DNA of 64,000 nucleotides from JAUWOY01 sp034431315 (GCA_034431315.1 DAOUDK010000119.1:57946-121945), one strand, 5' to 3'; positions 26,856-35,620 are shown, counted from the first letter of the stretch. Numbers and translations are program-made. Notes: generated by a model not told the origin, from the letters alone.

Positions 26856-27769
26856 TCATCGCCGCTCGCGGCACCTCGGACAACGCAGCCACCTACGGCA
26901 AATACATCCTGGCGCAGGCCAACGGTCTGCCCGTCGCCCTGGCTACGCCCTCCCTGTTCACTATTTACCAGGCTCCGCCACGGCTGACCAGGGCCTTGGT
27001 GATGGGAATCTCCCAATCGGGGGAATCAACGGACATCGTCGAGGTGGTGGCCGAGGGACGGCGCCAGGGAGCTTTGACCCTGGCTATCACCAACCAGGCC
27101 CACTCACCTCTGACCCAGGCAGCAGAGCACGTCCTCCTCTGCCAGGCCGGGCGGGAGCGAAGCATCGCCGCCACCAAGACCTACACGGCCCAGTTGGCCG
27201 CCCTGGCCCTGCTCTCGGTAGCCCTCGATGGAGATGGGGAACGGCTGGCAGCTCTGAGGAAGCTGCCCACGGCGGTGGAGAGGACACTGGCTTTGGAGGA
27301 GAGAGTGCAAAGAGCCGTGGAGCGCTATCGTTACATGGAATCGTGCGTGGTCATCGGGCGGGGCTACAACTACGCCACGGCCTACGAGATCGCCCTCAAG
27401 CTCAAGGAGCTGACCTACATCATGGCCGAGCCGTATTCGCCGGCCGACTTCCTGCACGGCCCCATCGCCATGGTCGAGGGGGGCTTCCCAGCCATCGTGG
27501 TAGCCCCTGATGGAACGATCTTCGAGAACGTGCGCACCTTCACCGAGGAGCTGCAAGGGCGAGGAGCAGAACTGGTGGTCGTCTCCGACCGCGACGAAGT
27601 CCTCTCCCTGGCCACCACGCCATTGCCCCTCCCCGTTTCCGTTCCTGAGTGGCTCTCGCCCATCACCAGCGTAGTGCCTGGCCAGCTCTTCGCCCTCTAC
27701 CTCACCCTGGCCAAGGGATACGACCCCGATCATCCCAGGGGTCTGAAAAAGGTGACAAGAACAAGCTGA
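26732..27769 (+). CDS. Double-SIS-domain sugar-phosphate isomerase/deaminase
   Basis: A 345-residue protein related to the isomerase half of GlmS and to SIS-type glucosamine-6-phosphate deaminases (NagB-II/AgaS group). The N-terminal SIS domain has IIAARGTSDNAATYGKYIL and ISQSGESTDIVE (sugar-phosphate Ser/Thr loop), then ERSIAATKTYTAQLAAL. The second SIS domain has VVIGRGYNYATAYEIALKLKE and EPYSPADFLHGPIAM. It lacks the glutaminase domain, so deamination or isomerisation of an amino-sugar phosphate is likely. The neighbouring GH20 and GH65 genes fit sugar catabolism. Confidence 0.88.
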   Translation: MSHLRNEIFEQPEVLERFIVGQWETAVAIAQAIQRSEVEFVIIAARGTSDNAATYGKYILAQANGLPVALATPSLFTIYQAPPRLTRALVMGISQSGESTDIVEVVAEGRRQGALTLAITNQAHSPLTQAAEHVLLCQAGRERSIAATKTYTAQLAALALLSVALDGDGERLAALRKLPTAVERTLALEERVQRAVERYRYMESCVVIGRGYNYATAYEIALKLKELTYIMAEPYSPADFLHGPIAMVEGGFPAIVVAPDGTIFENVRTFTEELQGRGAELVVVSDRDEVLSLATTPLPLPVSVPEWLSPITSVVPGQLFALYLTLAKGYDPDHPRGLKKVTRTS

Positions 27770-27822
27770 ACCCATTCAGCTACCCTCCCGAAAGTCTTAA
27801 CCCTGAAAAGAGGCAGACAACT

Positions 27823-30063
27823 ATGAACGAGACCGGTTGGACTATCATCGAAACTGAATTTGACCCCGCTCGTCTGCACCACCAGGAGACGGTGTTCACC
27901 CTGGGCAACGGCTACCTGGGAACGCGAGGGGCTTTAGAGGAGGGGTATCCTGGCACCAGACCGGCCACGCTGATCCACGGCGTCTTCGACGATATCCCCA
28001 TCGTGCATACCGAACTGGCCAACGCGCCCGACTGGCTACCCTTTGTCCTCCTCGTGAACGGCGAGCGCTTTGGCCTGGATCGCGGAGATGTACTGGCCTA
28101 CGAGCGGACGCTGGATTTGCGTCGCGGCCTGTTGACTCGCAAGGTGCGATGGCGCAGCCCGGCTGGGCGCACTGTGGACATCCACATCGAGCGCTTCGCC
28201 AGCCTGGCCGACCCGCACGTGCTGGCCATCCGCTACCAGGTGACGCCTTTGGATTTCGATGGTCGGATCGAGTTTCGGGCCGGAATCAACGGCCATGTGG
28301 ATAACGACGGTCTGGTGCACTGGGATTGGGTGGATCAAGGGAACGAGGCGGGTCTGGTCTGGCTGCACAGCCTCACGCGACACTCAGGCCTTGAGCTGGG
28401 CCAGGCAGCGGGGCTGTTGATCCGTGGCAGCTCTAGGGTGCGAAAGCAGGTAATGGATTGCCACAACAACCCCACCATCGTGGCCAACTGTCAGGTTAAG
28501 CAAGGCTGCGCGATTACGGCCGAAAAACTGGTCACGGTCTTCACCTCACGGGATCTGGAGCCGGAACGCCAGGTCGTTGACGCAGCTTTGAACAAATGGG
28601 GGGGATTCTCTGAGACCCGGTCGCATTATGAAGAGCTCCGCGCCGCGCACGAGACGGCCTGGGCCGAGGTGTGGGACGCCTCAGACGTCATCATCGAGGG
28701 AGATGATGCCACGCAGCAAGCCGTGCGCTACAACCTCTTCCAGCTTATCATCGCGGCGCCCCGCCACGACGACCGGGTCAGCATCCCGGCCAAGACGCTC
28801 TCCGGCTTTGGCTACCGGGGCCACGTTTTCTGGGACACCGAAATCTTCATCGTCCCCTTCTTTACGCACACGCAGCCGGAGATTGCCCGCAACCTGCTGA
28901 TGTACCGTTACCACACGCTGCCCGGCGCACGAAGGAAAGCGAAGGAGAACGGCTACGAAGGCGCACAGTACGCCTGGGAGAGCGCGGCCACTGGCGACGA
29001 GACGACACCCCGTTGGGTGCCTGGCCCTGCCGGGGAATTGATTCGCATCTGGACCGGCGATATTCAGATTCACATCAGCGCTGACATAGCTTACGCTGTC
29101 TGGCATTACTGGCAGGTCACGGGCGACAACGAGTTCATGCGCGACTATGGTACGGAGATCATCCTCGACACCGCCGCCTTCTGGGGCAGCCGCGCAGAAT
29201 ACAACGCCGAGTGGGATCGCTACGAGTTCAACGACGTCATTGGCCCCGACGAAAACCACGAACACGTGAATAACAACGTCTTCACCAACCGCATGGTGCA
29301 ATGGCATCTGGAGACGGCGCTGGAGACGCTGGCCTGGCTGCGGCGCGAACATTCCAGCCAAGCGGCCGAGCTGGAGGAGCGGCTGGCTCTGAGCCCAGAG
29401 CGGCTGGCTCATTGGGCCGACGTCATCGGCCGCTTGCACATCTTGCACGACCCGGAGACGGGGCTGATGGAGCAGTTCGAGGGGTTTTTCGAGTTGGAAG
29501 ACATTGACTGGCAGGCTTTGGAGCCTAGAAGGCGGTCTGTCCAGTCACTATTGGGGATCGAACGTACCAATCAGGTGCAGGCGCTCAAGCAGGGGGATGC
29601 ATTGATGCTCCTGTACCTGCTGGGCGACCGCTACGACCTGGAGACCAAACGGGTCAACTGGGACTACTACAGCCCGCGCACCGACCACACCTATGGCTCA
29701 TCGCTCGGCCCGGCCATCCAGGCCATCCTGGCCTGCGAGCTGGGCATGCCTGAAGTAGCCTACGAGCATTTCATGCGCGCCGCGCTGGTGGACCTGGATG
29801 ACGTGCGGGGGAACGCCGCCGAAGGCATTCACGCCGCCTCCGCCGGCGGACTGTGGCAGGCGGTCATCTTTGGCTTTGGCGGCCTCCGCCTCACCGACGC
29901 CGGCCCGGTCGCCAACCCGCGCCTGCCCTCCCACTGGACCCGCCTCCAATTCCGCATCCAGCACAAAGGCCAATGGTACGATTTTGACTTGCGGCAAGAA
30001 TCAGCAAAGGGCTTTGCTACCGAACACTTTTCCAGTAAGTCGGTTTTGCCAATCGCTACCTGA
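27823..30063 (+). CDS. Glycoside hydrolase family 65 phosphorylase (maltose/kojibiose/trehalose phosphorylase-like)
   Basis: A 746-residue cytoplasmic enzyme that would split an alpha-glucoside with phosphate into beta-glucose-1-phosphate and sugar. The N-terminal beta-sandwich begins with ETVFTLGNGYLGTRGALEE, the (alpha/alpha)6 barrel carries SGFGYRGHVFWDTEIF, and the general acid is Glu477 in VIGPDENHEHVNNNVFTN. The phosphate-site segment near TYGSSLGPAIQAILA and the C-terminal RLPSHWTRLQFRIQHKGQ are as in family members. The start at 27823 is chosen because an AAGAGG site precedes it and the next residues match the family; a longer frame overlaps the SIS gene. Substrate preference is not certain. 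Confidence 0.9.
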   Translation: MNETGWTIIETEFDPARLHHQETVFTLGNGYLGTRGALEEGYPGTRPATLIHGVFDDIPIVHTELANAPDWLPFVLLVNGERFGLDRGDVLAYERTLDLRRGLLTRKVRWRSPAGRTVDIHIERFASLADPHVLAIRYQVTPLDFDGRIEFRAGINGHVDNDGLVHWDWVDQGNEAGLVWLHSLTRHSGLELGQAAGLLIRGSSRVRKQVMDCHNNPTIVANCQVKQGCAITAEKLVTVFTSRDLEPERQVVDAALNKWGGFSETRSHYEELRAAHETAWAEVWDASDVIIEGDDATQQAVRYNLFQLIIAAPRHDDRVSIPAKTLSGFGYRGHVFWDTEIFIVPFFTHTQPEIARNLLMYRYHTLPGARRKAKENGYEGAQYAWESAATGDETTPRWVPGPAGELIRIWTGDIQIHISADIAYAVWHYWQVTGDNEFMRDYGTEIILDTAAFWGSRAEYNAEWDRYEFNDVIGPDENHEHVNNNVFTNRMVQWHLETALETLAWLRREHSSQAAELEERLALSPERLAHWADVIGRLHILHDPETGLMEQFEGFFELEDIDWQALEPRRRSVQSLLGIERTNQVQALKQGDALMLLYLLGDRYDLETKRVNWDYYSPRTDHTYGSSLGPAIQAILACELGMPEVAYEHFMRAALVDLDDVRGNAAEGIHAASAGGLWQAVIFGFGGLRLTDAGPVANPRLPSHWTRLQFRIQHKGQWYDFDLRQESAKGFATEHFSSKSVLPIAT

Positions 30064-30068
30064 GTTTT

Positions 30069-30112
30069 TCGCCACAAATTGCACGAACTCGGAAGTGGAT
30101 ACGGCTTTCACT
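30069..30112. repeat. Degenerate copy of the CCACGAATT palindromic repeat
   Basis: CGCCACAAATTGCACGAA ... CACTAATTCTTGT resembles the repeat found intact at 60839, 61996 and 63461. It is decayed and only loosely matched. It fills the gap after the GH65 gene. Confidence 0.3.
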
Positions 30113-30199
30113 AATTCTTGTCCCCCCCTGAAGTTGGGCGAGACGTTTGTAACAAGTGAATAGCTCAGGGCAATCGCGTCGCAATTCAAAAGGGGCAAA

Positions 30200-31363
30200 A
30201 TGACGGTGTCTACCACTCGTTCACAACTCCTCAGCTTCCGAGCCCGCCGACAGTATCTCACTCCTGACGCTCGCGGTCGCACGCCTGAAGATGTCTTTGC
30301 CATCCTGAGGGCGCTTCAGCCATTTCCACCGATTGCCGGCGCGATGCCTGGGTCAGCCCCCCACCCGCGCAGCCGGGTCGTGGGATACCAGGATGAATGG
30401 TCTCAGCGATGGCGGGCTGGTGGCCGGCTGGTCAAGGGTCGTTTCATGAAGGGCAATGTTGCCTATGTCACTGACGCTGATCTCACTCTCTACGCCGCTG
30501 CTTTCCGTCGTCCGCTGCGTCGTCCCATTCCGCGGCCCGCACGCCGCATCCTGGATCTGTTGGAGCAACATGGCCCGATGCCCAAATACATGCTGAGGGA
30601 GATGACAGGTATCGAACGCGGCCGTTTTGATCGCGCGCTGCTCTCCCTGAATCGGGCTTTCGAGGTGATGGAAATCCAGCGCGAAGTGGATTGGGACAGT
30701 CCGTGGGATCTTCTTTGGCGCGCTTTTCCCAACGCTGACCCTGATGCCTGGGAGCAGACTGATGCGCGGGATGAAGTGCTGCGTCGTTTCACAAGGGCCT
30801 TCGGCCCGGCCACCGTCGTCGAGATATCTGATTGGTCGGGTTGGAACCAGCGGACGATCACCAAACTGGTTGATCGTCTGGTTGCACATCACACTTTCGT
30901 CCGTGTCGGGATCGAGGGAGAGACTGAAGAGGCATATCTTGCTAGCGAAGACGCTGAGGAACTACAGGCATGTGTACCGGTCAACAGGTTCATCGTCGTT
31001 CTGCCGACCAACGATCCCTTTGTGATGCCGCAGTGGTCGCACCTGAATCTGCAGTACCGGCCTTATCCTCTGCCCTACTGCTACGGTGTGATCGTGGTGG
31101 ACGGTGAGATTGCTGGCGCCGCCTGGGGGCACTACAAACGACGTTACATTCATATCGAGGAGCTAAGCCTGGCGCCAGCCATCGTCCACGACCCACCACG
31201 GATGGACGAGGTGCTGGCAACACTCGAATCCCAGGTGGGCGCTGGTCAGGCGCCGATCCACATCTACGGCATCAACGAAGTCGCCGAAGCACCTTGGATC
31301 GGCGAAATTTTGACGCGCAATGGCTTCGTGTGGCAAGCTGGATACTACGTCAAAGAGAGATAA
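30200..31363 (+). CDS. Winged-helix DNA-binding protein, AlkZ/YcaQ-like
   Basis: A 387-residue protein resembling the winged-helix family that includes the AlkZ-type DNA glycosylases. An N-terminal RSQLLSFRARRQYLTP helix, internal winged-helix-like units (RRILDLLEQHGPMPKYMLREMTGIERGRFDRALLSL; VVEISDWSGWNQRTITKLVDRLV), and a C-terminal sheet region (PTNDPFVMP; YCYGVIVVDGEIAGAAW) follow the same order. I cannot locate the QxQ/QxD catalytic motif with confidence, so glycosylase activity is not assured; a DNA-binding role is the safer claim. Confidence 0.55.
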   Translation: MTVSTTRSQLLSFRARRQYLTPDARGRTPEDVFAILRALQPFPPIAGAMPGSAPHPRSRVVGYQDEWSQRWRAGGRLVKGRFMKGNVAYVTDADLTLYAAAFRRPLRRPIPRPARRILDLLEQHGPMPKYMLREMTGIERGRFDRALLSLNRAFEVMEIQREVDWDSPWDLLWRAFPNADPDAWEQTDARDEVLRRFTRAFGPATVVEISDWSGWNQRTITKLVDRLVAHHTFVRVGIEGETEEAYLASEDAEELQACVPVNRFIVVLPTNDPFVMPQWSHLNLQYRPYPLPYCYGVIVVDGEIAGAAWGHYKRRYIHIEELSLAPAIVHDPPRMDEVLATLESQVGAGQAPIHIYGINEVAEAPWIGEILTRNGFVWQAGYYVKER

Positions 31364-31467
31364 ACGCCCAGAGACATTGTCGAGCGTTTCCAGGGCAACT
31401 CCATCCTCACAGCAGTTTGTTATCCATGCCGAATGAGGCGTGGTAAACACTTGCTGCCTCCAGCCCC

Positions 31468-31505
31468 AAAACTCCCCGGTTGGCCGTTGCGCCGGGGAGT
31501 TTTCT
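31468..31505 (+). terminator. Intrinsic terminator, copy 1 of a duplicated hairpin
   Basis: AAAACTCCCCGG (31468-31479) pairs with CCGGGGAGTTTT; the loop TTGGCCGTTGCG is close to that of the hairpin at 33845 (CTGGCCACTGCG). It ends the winged-helix gene transcript. A weak promoter (TTGCGC-17 bp-TATACT, -10 at 31510-31515) starts within it. Confidence 0.8.
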
Positions 31506-31656
31506 GTGTTATACTGTGGGCGGAACTTTTTCAGCCTTCGATGCGTCTAAAACACGGAAAGGCCAAACCGAGGACCACCAAGAACAAAAATCGGGAGGCG
31601 AGAACTGGAAAATTGCATCGGTCAACAGCTTCGCCAACTATGAGGAGGTAACAGCA

Positions 31657-33816
31657 ATGAAACACACAAGAACACTTGGATTACTCGTACTGTTGATGGG
31701 GTTCACTCTGTCAGTTGTGGGGTGCGCCGTATCAGAGAAAACACCTGAGAATGAGCCAACGCCTATGCCTGCGCCGATGGTGGTGGTCACAAGAATGACC
31801 GCGCTGCGCACTGAGCCACTGACGATGGTTGACAGCTGCCTGCGCATTGGCGATAGCGAGGCCAGCAATCTAGTCGTGTGGCCGCCCGACTTTGAGGTCA
31901 GCATCGAGAATGACACCATCTGGGTTCTTTACGACGACCATGAAGTTGAGGTGCAGCTTGGACAGGTGGTCCGCCTCGGCGGCGGTGAAGTCAAGTCGCT
32001 CGAGGCCTTTGACGAGCGCACTCGGCAGGGAGTCCCTGCTGACTGCCCGGGCCCCTATTGGCTGGTCGGCAGCATCAGTCCAGGCGAGGAGACCGAACGG
32101 CCTGAAGCTCCAGCAGACCTTGACGGCGCCGAGTGGGTGCTCACCTCGCTGAACGGCGAGAGCCTCATAGAGGACACTGAAATCACGCTGTACTTTGAAG
32201 AAGCGCTTCTCGGCGGGTCTATGACCTGCAACGGCTACGGCGGCGGACGCGATAGCGGCAAATACATCGCCACAGACGATGGTAGCCTGACGATCCCCAT
32301 GATCGCTGTGACCTTGCAGCTCTGTTCGGAGCCCAAGGGCCTCATGGAGCAGGAGGCGGCCTACATTGAGGCTCTCCAAGACGCCGCTTCCTACCGGGTG
32401 ACGGGTGACCGCCTGGAGATCGCCAATGCTGCTGGCGAAACAACTCTCGTTTTCGCCAGGGAAGCGGACGCAGCCGTGCAGGCCCCCGACGACATCCGGG
32501 CCGCCCGCGACTCGGCCCTGGCTTACGTCAGCAAACACCACGGCGAGCAGGCCCCTCCACCAGGCCTCACCTGGACGGCGGAAGACGCAACACCAGAAGG
32601 GCTAATCGGCGGGGTAACCTACCAGTTCAGGGCCGAGGACTGGGTAGTCGCGATAGGTCATGCAGTGGTACCGCCCGAAATGCGGGTGTATCAGGTCTCG
32701 GTGAGCAACCCAACTACCGGGTTCTGGTGGGAGGGCCGGATAGATGCAGAGGAGTTCGCGACGGAGGGGACTGAGATCGTGCTGACCGCCCGCGACGCAG
32801 GCCTGAGCTACATCAGTGAACACTACGGCGAGCAAGCTCCCCCGTCAGACCTCGCCTGGGAGGGGGGGCGCGCTACACCAGAAGGGCTGGTCGGCGGTGA
32901 GACCTTCCAGTACACCGCCGACGACTGGGTGGTCACGATCACCTATCCGGTAGTGGCCCCAGAAAACGTCGTCTACCACATCGTTGTGGCCAACCCCAGC
33001 ACGGGCTTCCAGTGGGAGGGAGAGCTAGACGCGGAGCGATACCTGACCGAGACGGCCGCCCCAGAAGCCAGCGTCCCGCAGGTCATGCTCGATAGAATCG
33101 GCGCTCGTGACGCCGCGCTGAGCTACATCTTTGAACAGTACCAGTACCCGCCCGTGGAATCGCTGGCCTGGGAAGAGGAGCTAGTCACGTCTGAGGGACT
33201 GGTAGGCGCGGAGACATATCGGTACACGGCGTTCGATTGGGTCGCGGAAATCTCCTACAACGTTGTGGCTCCGGCGGCGATGATCTACCAGGTGAAGGTG
33301 ACAAATCCCACCCTCGGTCTCAACTGGCAGGGAGAGGTGGACGCAGTGGGGCAGGTGACGGAAACGGGTGGTGTCCCAACCGGGGGCGACTTCCAACCGT
33401 TGAGCCCCGCCGCGTGCAGCGATCTGGCCAACGCGATGGCGCAGACGCTGGGCGTCGAGGTGGCAATGATGGCGGAAACGCCTTTCCAGGACTACATCAG
33501 TCGGGAGACAGGCTCGGGTTGCCAGGCGACGGCCACCGGCACCGGCCTGGATTTCGAGGATTTCTGGTCTGTCGCCGAGGATCTGAAGGAAATGCTCAAT
33601 GCCCAGGGATGGCAAGAAGACATCAGTTACATGGCCGGTGGCCCCACCGGTGCCGGCAGCGGTTTCCGCAAGGACAACGGCTTGTGCCTATTGCTGGCGG
33701 GTTGGGAGCCGTCAGAGGACGCCGATTGCCCCACCGACAAGCCGATTGGGCTGTGCGAGCTGTCGACTGAGCAGCAGTTGTACACCATCACGCTCAACTG
33801 CGCTCAGGATTCATAA
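31657..33816 (+). CDS. Lipoprotein with META/HslJ domain and three tandem ~85-residue repeats
   Basis: A 719-residue surface lipoprotein. The signal peptide ends in the lipobox LSVVGC. A META-type domain is at about 150-275 (DGAEWVLTSLNGESL, GGSMTCNGYGGG, LCSEPKGLMEQEAAYIEAL). Three repeats follow, each starting AARDSALAYVSKHHGEQ / ARDAGLSYISEHYGEQ / GARDAALSYIFEQY, then a middle G-x-TYQ/RF-A-x-DWVV and a final VYQVxVxNPxTGFxWEG. A C-terminal cysteine-containing domain closes it. ATG 31657 has GAGGAGGT 7 bp upstream; a longer frame begins inside the terminator and is rejected. Function unknown; META domains occur in heat-shock and surface proteins. Confidence 0.82.
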   Translation: MKHTRTLGLLVLLMGFTLSVVGCAVSEKTPENEPTPMPAPMVVVTRMTALRTEPLTMVDSCLRIGDSEASNLVVWPPDFEVSIENDTIWVLYDDHEVEVQLGQVVRLGGGEVKSLEAFDERTRQGVPADCPGPYWLVGSISPGEETERPEAPADLDGAEWVLTSLNGESLIEDTEITLYFEEALLGGSMTCNGYGGGRDSGKYIATDDGSLTIPMIAVTLQLCSEPKGLMEQEAAYIEALQDAASYRVTGDRLEIANAAGETTLVFAREADAAVQAPDDIRAARDSALAYVSKHHGEQAPPPGLTWTAEDATPEGLIGGVTYQFRAEDWVVAIGHAVVPPEMRVYQVSVSNPTTGFWWEGRIDAEEFATEGTEIVLTARDAGLSYISEHYGEQAPPSDLAWEGGRATPEGLVGGETFQYTADDWVVTITYPVVAPENVVYHIVVANPSTGFQWEGELDAERYLTETAAPEASVPQVMLDRIGARDAALSYIFEQYQYPPVESLAWEEELVTSEGLVGAETYRYTAFDWVAEISYNVVAPAAMIYQVKVTNPTLGLNWQGEVDAVGQVTETGGVPTGGDFQPLSPAACSDLANAMAQTLGVEVAMMAETPFQDYISRETGSGCQATATGTGLDFEDFWSVAEDLKEMLNAQGWQEDISYMAGGPTGAGSGFRKDNGLCLLLAGWEPSEDADCPTDKPIGLCELSTEQQLYTITLNCAQDS

Positions 33817-33844
33817 GTCTTCACTGCGAAGAAGACACCCCTCA

Positions 33845-33880
33845 AAACTCCCTGGCTGGCCACTGCGCCGGGGAGTTTCT
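33845..33880 (+). terminator. Intrinsic terminator, copy 2 of the duplicated hairpin
   Basis: AAAACTCCCTGG ... CCGGGGAGTTTCTT, one G-T mismatch compared with the hairpin at 31468. The two copies bracket the META lipoprotein gene. Confidence 0.75.
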
Positions 33881-33911
33881 TCGTGTGTATGCACTCAGGC
33901 AAGTTGCCGTG

Positions 33912-33940
33912 TTGCAAGAGTGGACAAAACGTGATAAGAT
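33912..33940 (+). promoter_or_regulatory. Promoter, GTGATAAGAT type
   Basis: TTGCAA (33912-33917), 17-bp spacer, TAAGAT (33935-33940). The spacer contains GGACAAAACGTG, like the other promoters at 37783, 39963 and 41967. Confidence 0.65.
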
Positions 33941-33945
33941 TATGT

Positions 33946-34051
33946 CATCGGCCCGACTGGCCCCGAAGCTCTGGGGTCGTGTTTTCGGCGCATGATTTTC
34001 AAAAGGGTGAAAGAGAGAAAGCCACCTGCGTTAACCGCACGGTGGCTTTTT
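33946..34051 (+). ncRNA. Candidate small RNA
   Basis: A promoter (33912-33940) is followed within about 110 bp by an intrinsic terminator (34018-34051) with no supported open reading frame between. The predicted transcript begins with a GGCCCGACTGGCCCC... hairpin-prone segment. No known RNA family is recognised; this is inferred from the promoter-terminator layout alone. Confidence 0.35.
34018..34051 (+). terminator. Intrinsic terminator, GCCACC type, copy 1
   Basis: AAAGCCACC (34018-34026) pairs with GGTGGCTTT, followed by TTT. A close copy is at 35585-35620. Confidence 0.8.
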
Positions 34052-34056
34052 CGCTA

Positions 34057-34085
34057 TTGCCAAACGAGCTGAAATATGATATAAT
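34057..34085 (+). promoter_or_regulatory. Promoter of the LPETG protein gene
   Basis: TTGCCA (34057-34062), 17-bp spacer, perfect TATAAT (34080-34085). It directly follows the terminator. The first base of the transcript should be near 34092, giving a leader of about 310 nt. Confidence 0.75.
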
Positions 34086-34089
34086 ACCT

Positions 34090-34402
34090 AGTAATCCCCC
34101 AGAAAAGGGGTGAAGAGTGGCAGCTCTAGTAATCATAGAATGTTAGCCTGAATTCGCCCGCCCCTTTTGAGAGGAGGTCGAAAATGCGCAAGGGTTGAAG
34201 ATCATGTTTCTTATCCACGCAACTGTGGCCCTTGTCTCCGGCATCGAGATGTATCTTACCTAGGGACGTGGGCCACACAGGTCGACTCCGTGCCTTTCGA
34301 TTGATGATCCTCAATGCTTACCGTTAGGTCCCTCCCTTCACTTCGCCGGACGGGATGCGGACCTTAATCCCTGATTTTTATCGGGGGAAAGGAGATCAGA
34401 AA
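34090..34402 (+). promoter_or_regulatory. Long structured mRNA leader with a four-codon ORF
   Basis: Between the promoter at 34057 and the ATG at 34403 there is no ordinary gene. An excellent GAGGAGGT ribosome site at 34171-34178 drives ATG CGC AAG GGT TGA (34184-34198), a four-residue ORF. Further on, AGGTCC/GGACCT arms (about 34325-34364) and a small hairpin TCCCTGAT/ATCGGGGGA (about 34368-34388) lie just before the AAAGGAGA ribosome site of the next gene. No known riboswitch class is recognised. Confidence 0.45.
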
Positions 34403-35581
34403 ATGACGAGGCCCAGAATCATAATGGTAATAGTAGCGGTCGCCGTGGGTCTTCTCTGCGCCTGGCCGGCAATGGGGGCGGTGTATCTTGGGGAGTTGGA
34501 GTTCGTGGGCTTCCCCAGCGAGATAGCCGTCACGGGCGAGGAGGTACAACTCGAAGGATCGCTGAAGTTCATTGACAAAGGCAACCTTTATGCCGAGAAT
34601 ATTCGATTATGGGTGAGTGGGCATGAGGGGCGAATTGAGCCGAACTTCATAGCCGGCCCTCTGTACGATGGGGAGACTGCTCCGATCATGGTCTATCTCG
34701 AAGGGGTCCCAGGGGCCGCAATCCTGAACGCCGACGAGGCTCGGTGTCCACGCGGCTATTTTTCGATCCAGCTCTCACAGGCAACCCCGACGAGCACGCC
34801 CCCCCCCACGAGCACGCCTACTCCGACGAGCACCTCCACACCTACTCCAACACCCCCCACGAGTACGCCTACTCCAACAAGCACACCTACACCGACGAGT
34901 ACCTCCACACCTACCCCAACACCCACAAACACGCCTACCGTCACACCCACGCCAACCTCTTGCCTTGATGGATACGAGCCGGATGACACTTGCCAGCAGG
35001 CCGTATTCATTGAAGTCAACGGCGCGACACAATCGCATAGCTTCCACACCGCCGGTGACCAAGACTATGTGAAATTCGCCTGTGAGGCCGGCAACACCTA
35101 TACCATCAGGACACTGAATCTGGGCGGTGGTAACGACACGACCCTCACCCTCTACGATACCGATTGCGCTACACAGTTGGAATACAACGACGATGATCCG
35201 GCCAACCCTCCGGCCTCAAAGATAGTCTGGTCGTGCCCCGCAGCGGGAACCTACTTTGTGAAGGTAGCCCCCCCTGCTGGGCAGATCGGCGGGTGCGATG
35301 TGACCTACGACCTCGAGATCACCACTGGACCGACTCCGACATCTACCCCAACTGAAGCAATCACACCAGCCCCACCTACGAGCACACCAGTGCCGCCCAC
35401 GCCTACATCCCCACCCACCGCGGCCGCTACCGAAACGCCGGAACCTCAACCGTTGTTGCCCGAGACCGGCGGCGCCGTAGAAGAGGGCGCAGTTCTTCGG
35501 TGGATATGGATAGTAGGGGCGGCGGCATTATTGATCTGCGGAGGGGTGTTTTTGCATTGGCAAAGGCAGAACGCACGATAA
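34403..35581 (+). CDS. Surface protein with Thr/Pro stalk, PPC-like domain and LPETG sorting signal
   Basis: A 392-residue exported protein. It has an N-terminal signal peptide, then a beta-rich domain (to about 130; VTGEEVQLEGSL), and a long Thr/Pro/Ser linker made of TPTPTSTPT units. A pre-peptidase C-terminal-like domain starts at DGYEPDDTCQQA (DYVKFACEAGNTYTI, NDTTLTLYDTD, GTYFVKV). A second Thr/Pro stretch leads to LPETGG, a hydrophobic helix (WIWIVGAAALLICGGVF) and RQNAR. This is a classical sortase signal, so covalent attachment to the envelope by a sortase is expected; no sortase gene is in the window. ATG 34403 has AAAGGAGA upstream. Confidence 0.85.
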   Translation: MTRPRIIMVIVAVAVGLLCAWPAMGAVYLGELEFVGFPSEIAVTGEEVQLEGSLKFIDKGNLYAENIRLWVSGHEGRIEPNFIAGPLYDGETAPIMVYLEGVPGAAILNADEARCPRGYFSIQLSQATPTSTPPPTSTPTPTSTSTPTPTPPTSTPTPTSTPTPTSTSTPTPTPTNTPTVTPTPTSCLDGYEPDDTCQQAVFIEVNGATQSHSFHTAGDQDYVKFACEAGNTYTIRTLNLGGGNDTTLTLYDTDCATQLEYNDDDPANPPASKIVWSCPAAGTYFVKVAPPAGQIGGCDVTYDLEITTGPTPTSTPTEAITPAPPTSTPVPPTPTSPPTAAATETPEPQPLLPETGGAVEEGAVLRWIWIVGAAALLICGGVFLHWQRQNAR

Positions 35582-35584
35582 TAC

Positions 35585-35620
35585 AAAAGCCACCTGTGTC
35601 AACCGCACAGGTGGCTTTTT
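35585..35620 (+). terminator. Intrinsic terminator, GCCACC type, copy 2
   Basis: AAAAGCCACCTGTG pairs with the CACAGGTGGCTTTTT arm. It is the paralogue of the terminator at 34018, and the following promoter is paralogous too. Confidence 0.82.

Noticed and set aside
31480..31656. N-terminal extension of the META lipoprotein
   Set aside because: It would start inside the terminator hairpin; the ATG at 31657 has a strong ribosome site and directly begins a lipoprotein signal.
34090..34402. Known riboswitch (c-di-GMP, cobalamin, SAM, TPP)
   Set aside because: None of the conserved cores of these classes could be found in the leader.
34790..34965. Dense short tandem repeats that could be mistaken for a CRISPR array or minisatellite
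   Set aside because: They encode the TPTSTPT linker of a secreted protein in an open frame; there are no unique spacers. The same holds for 37400-37730.
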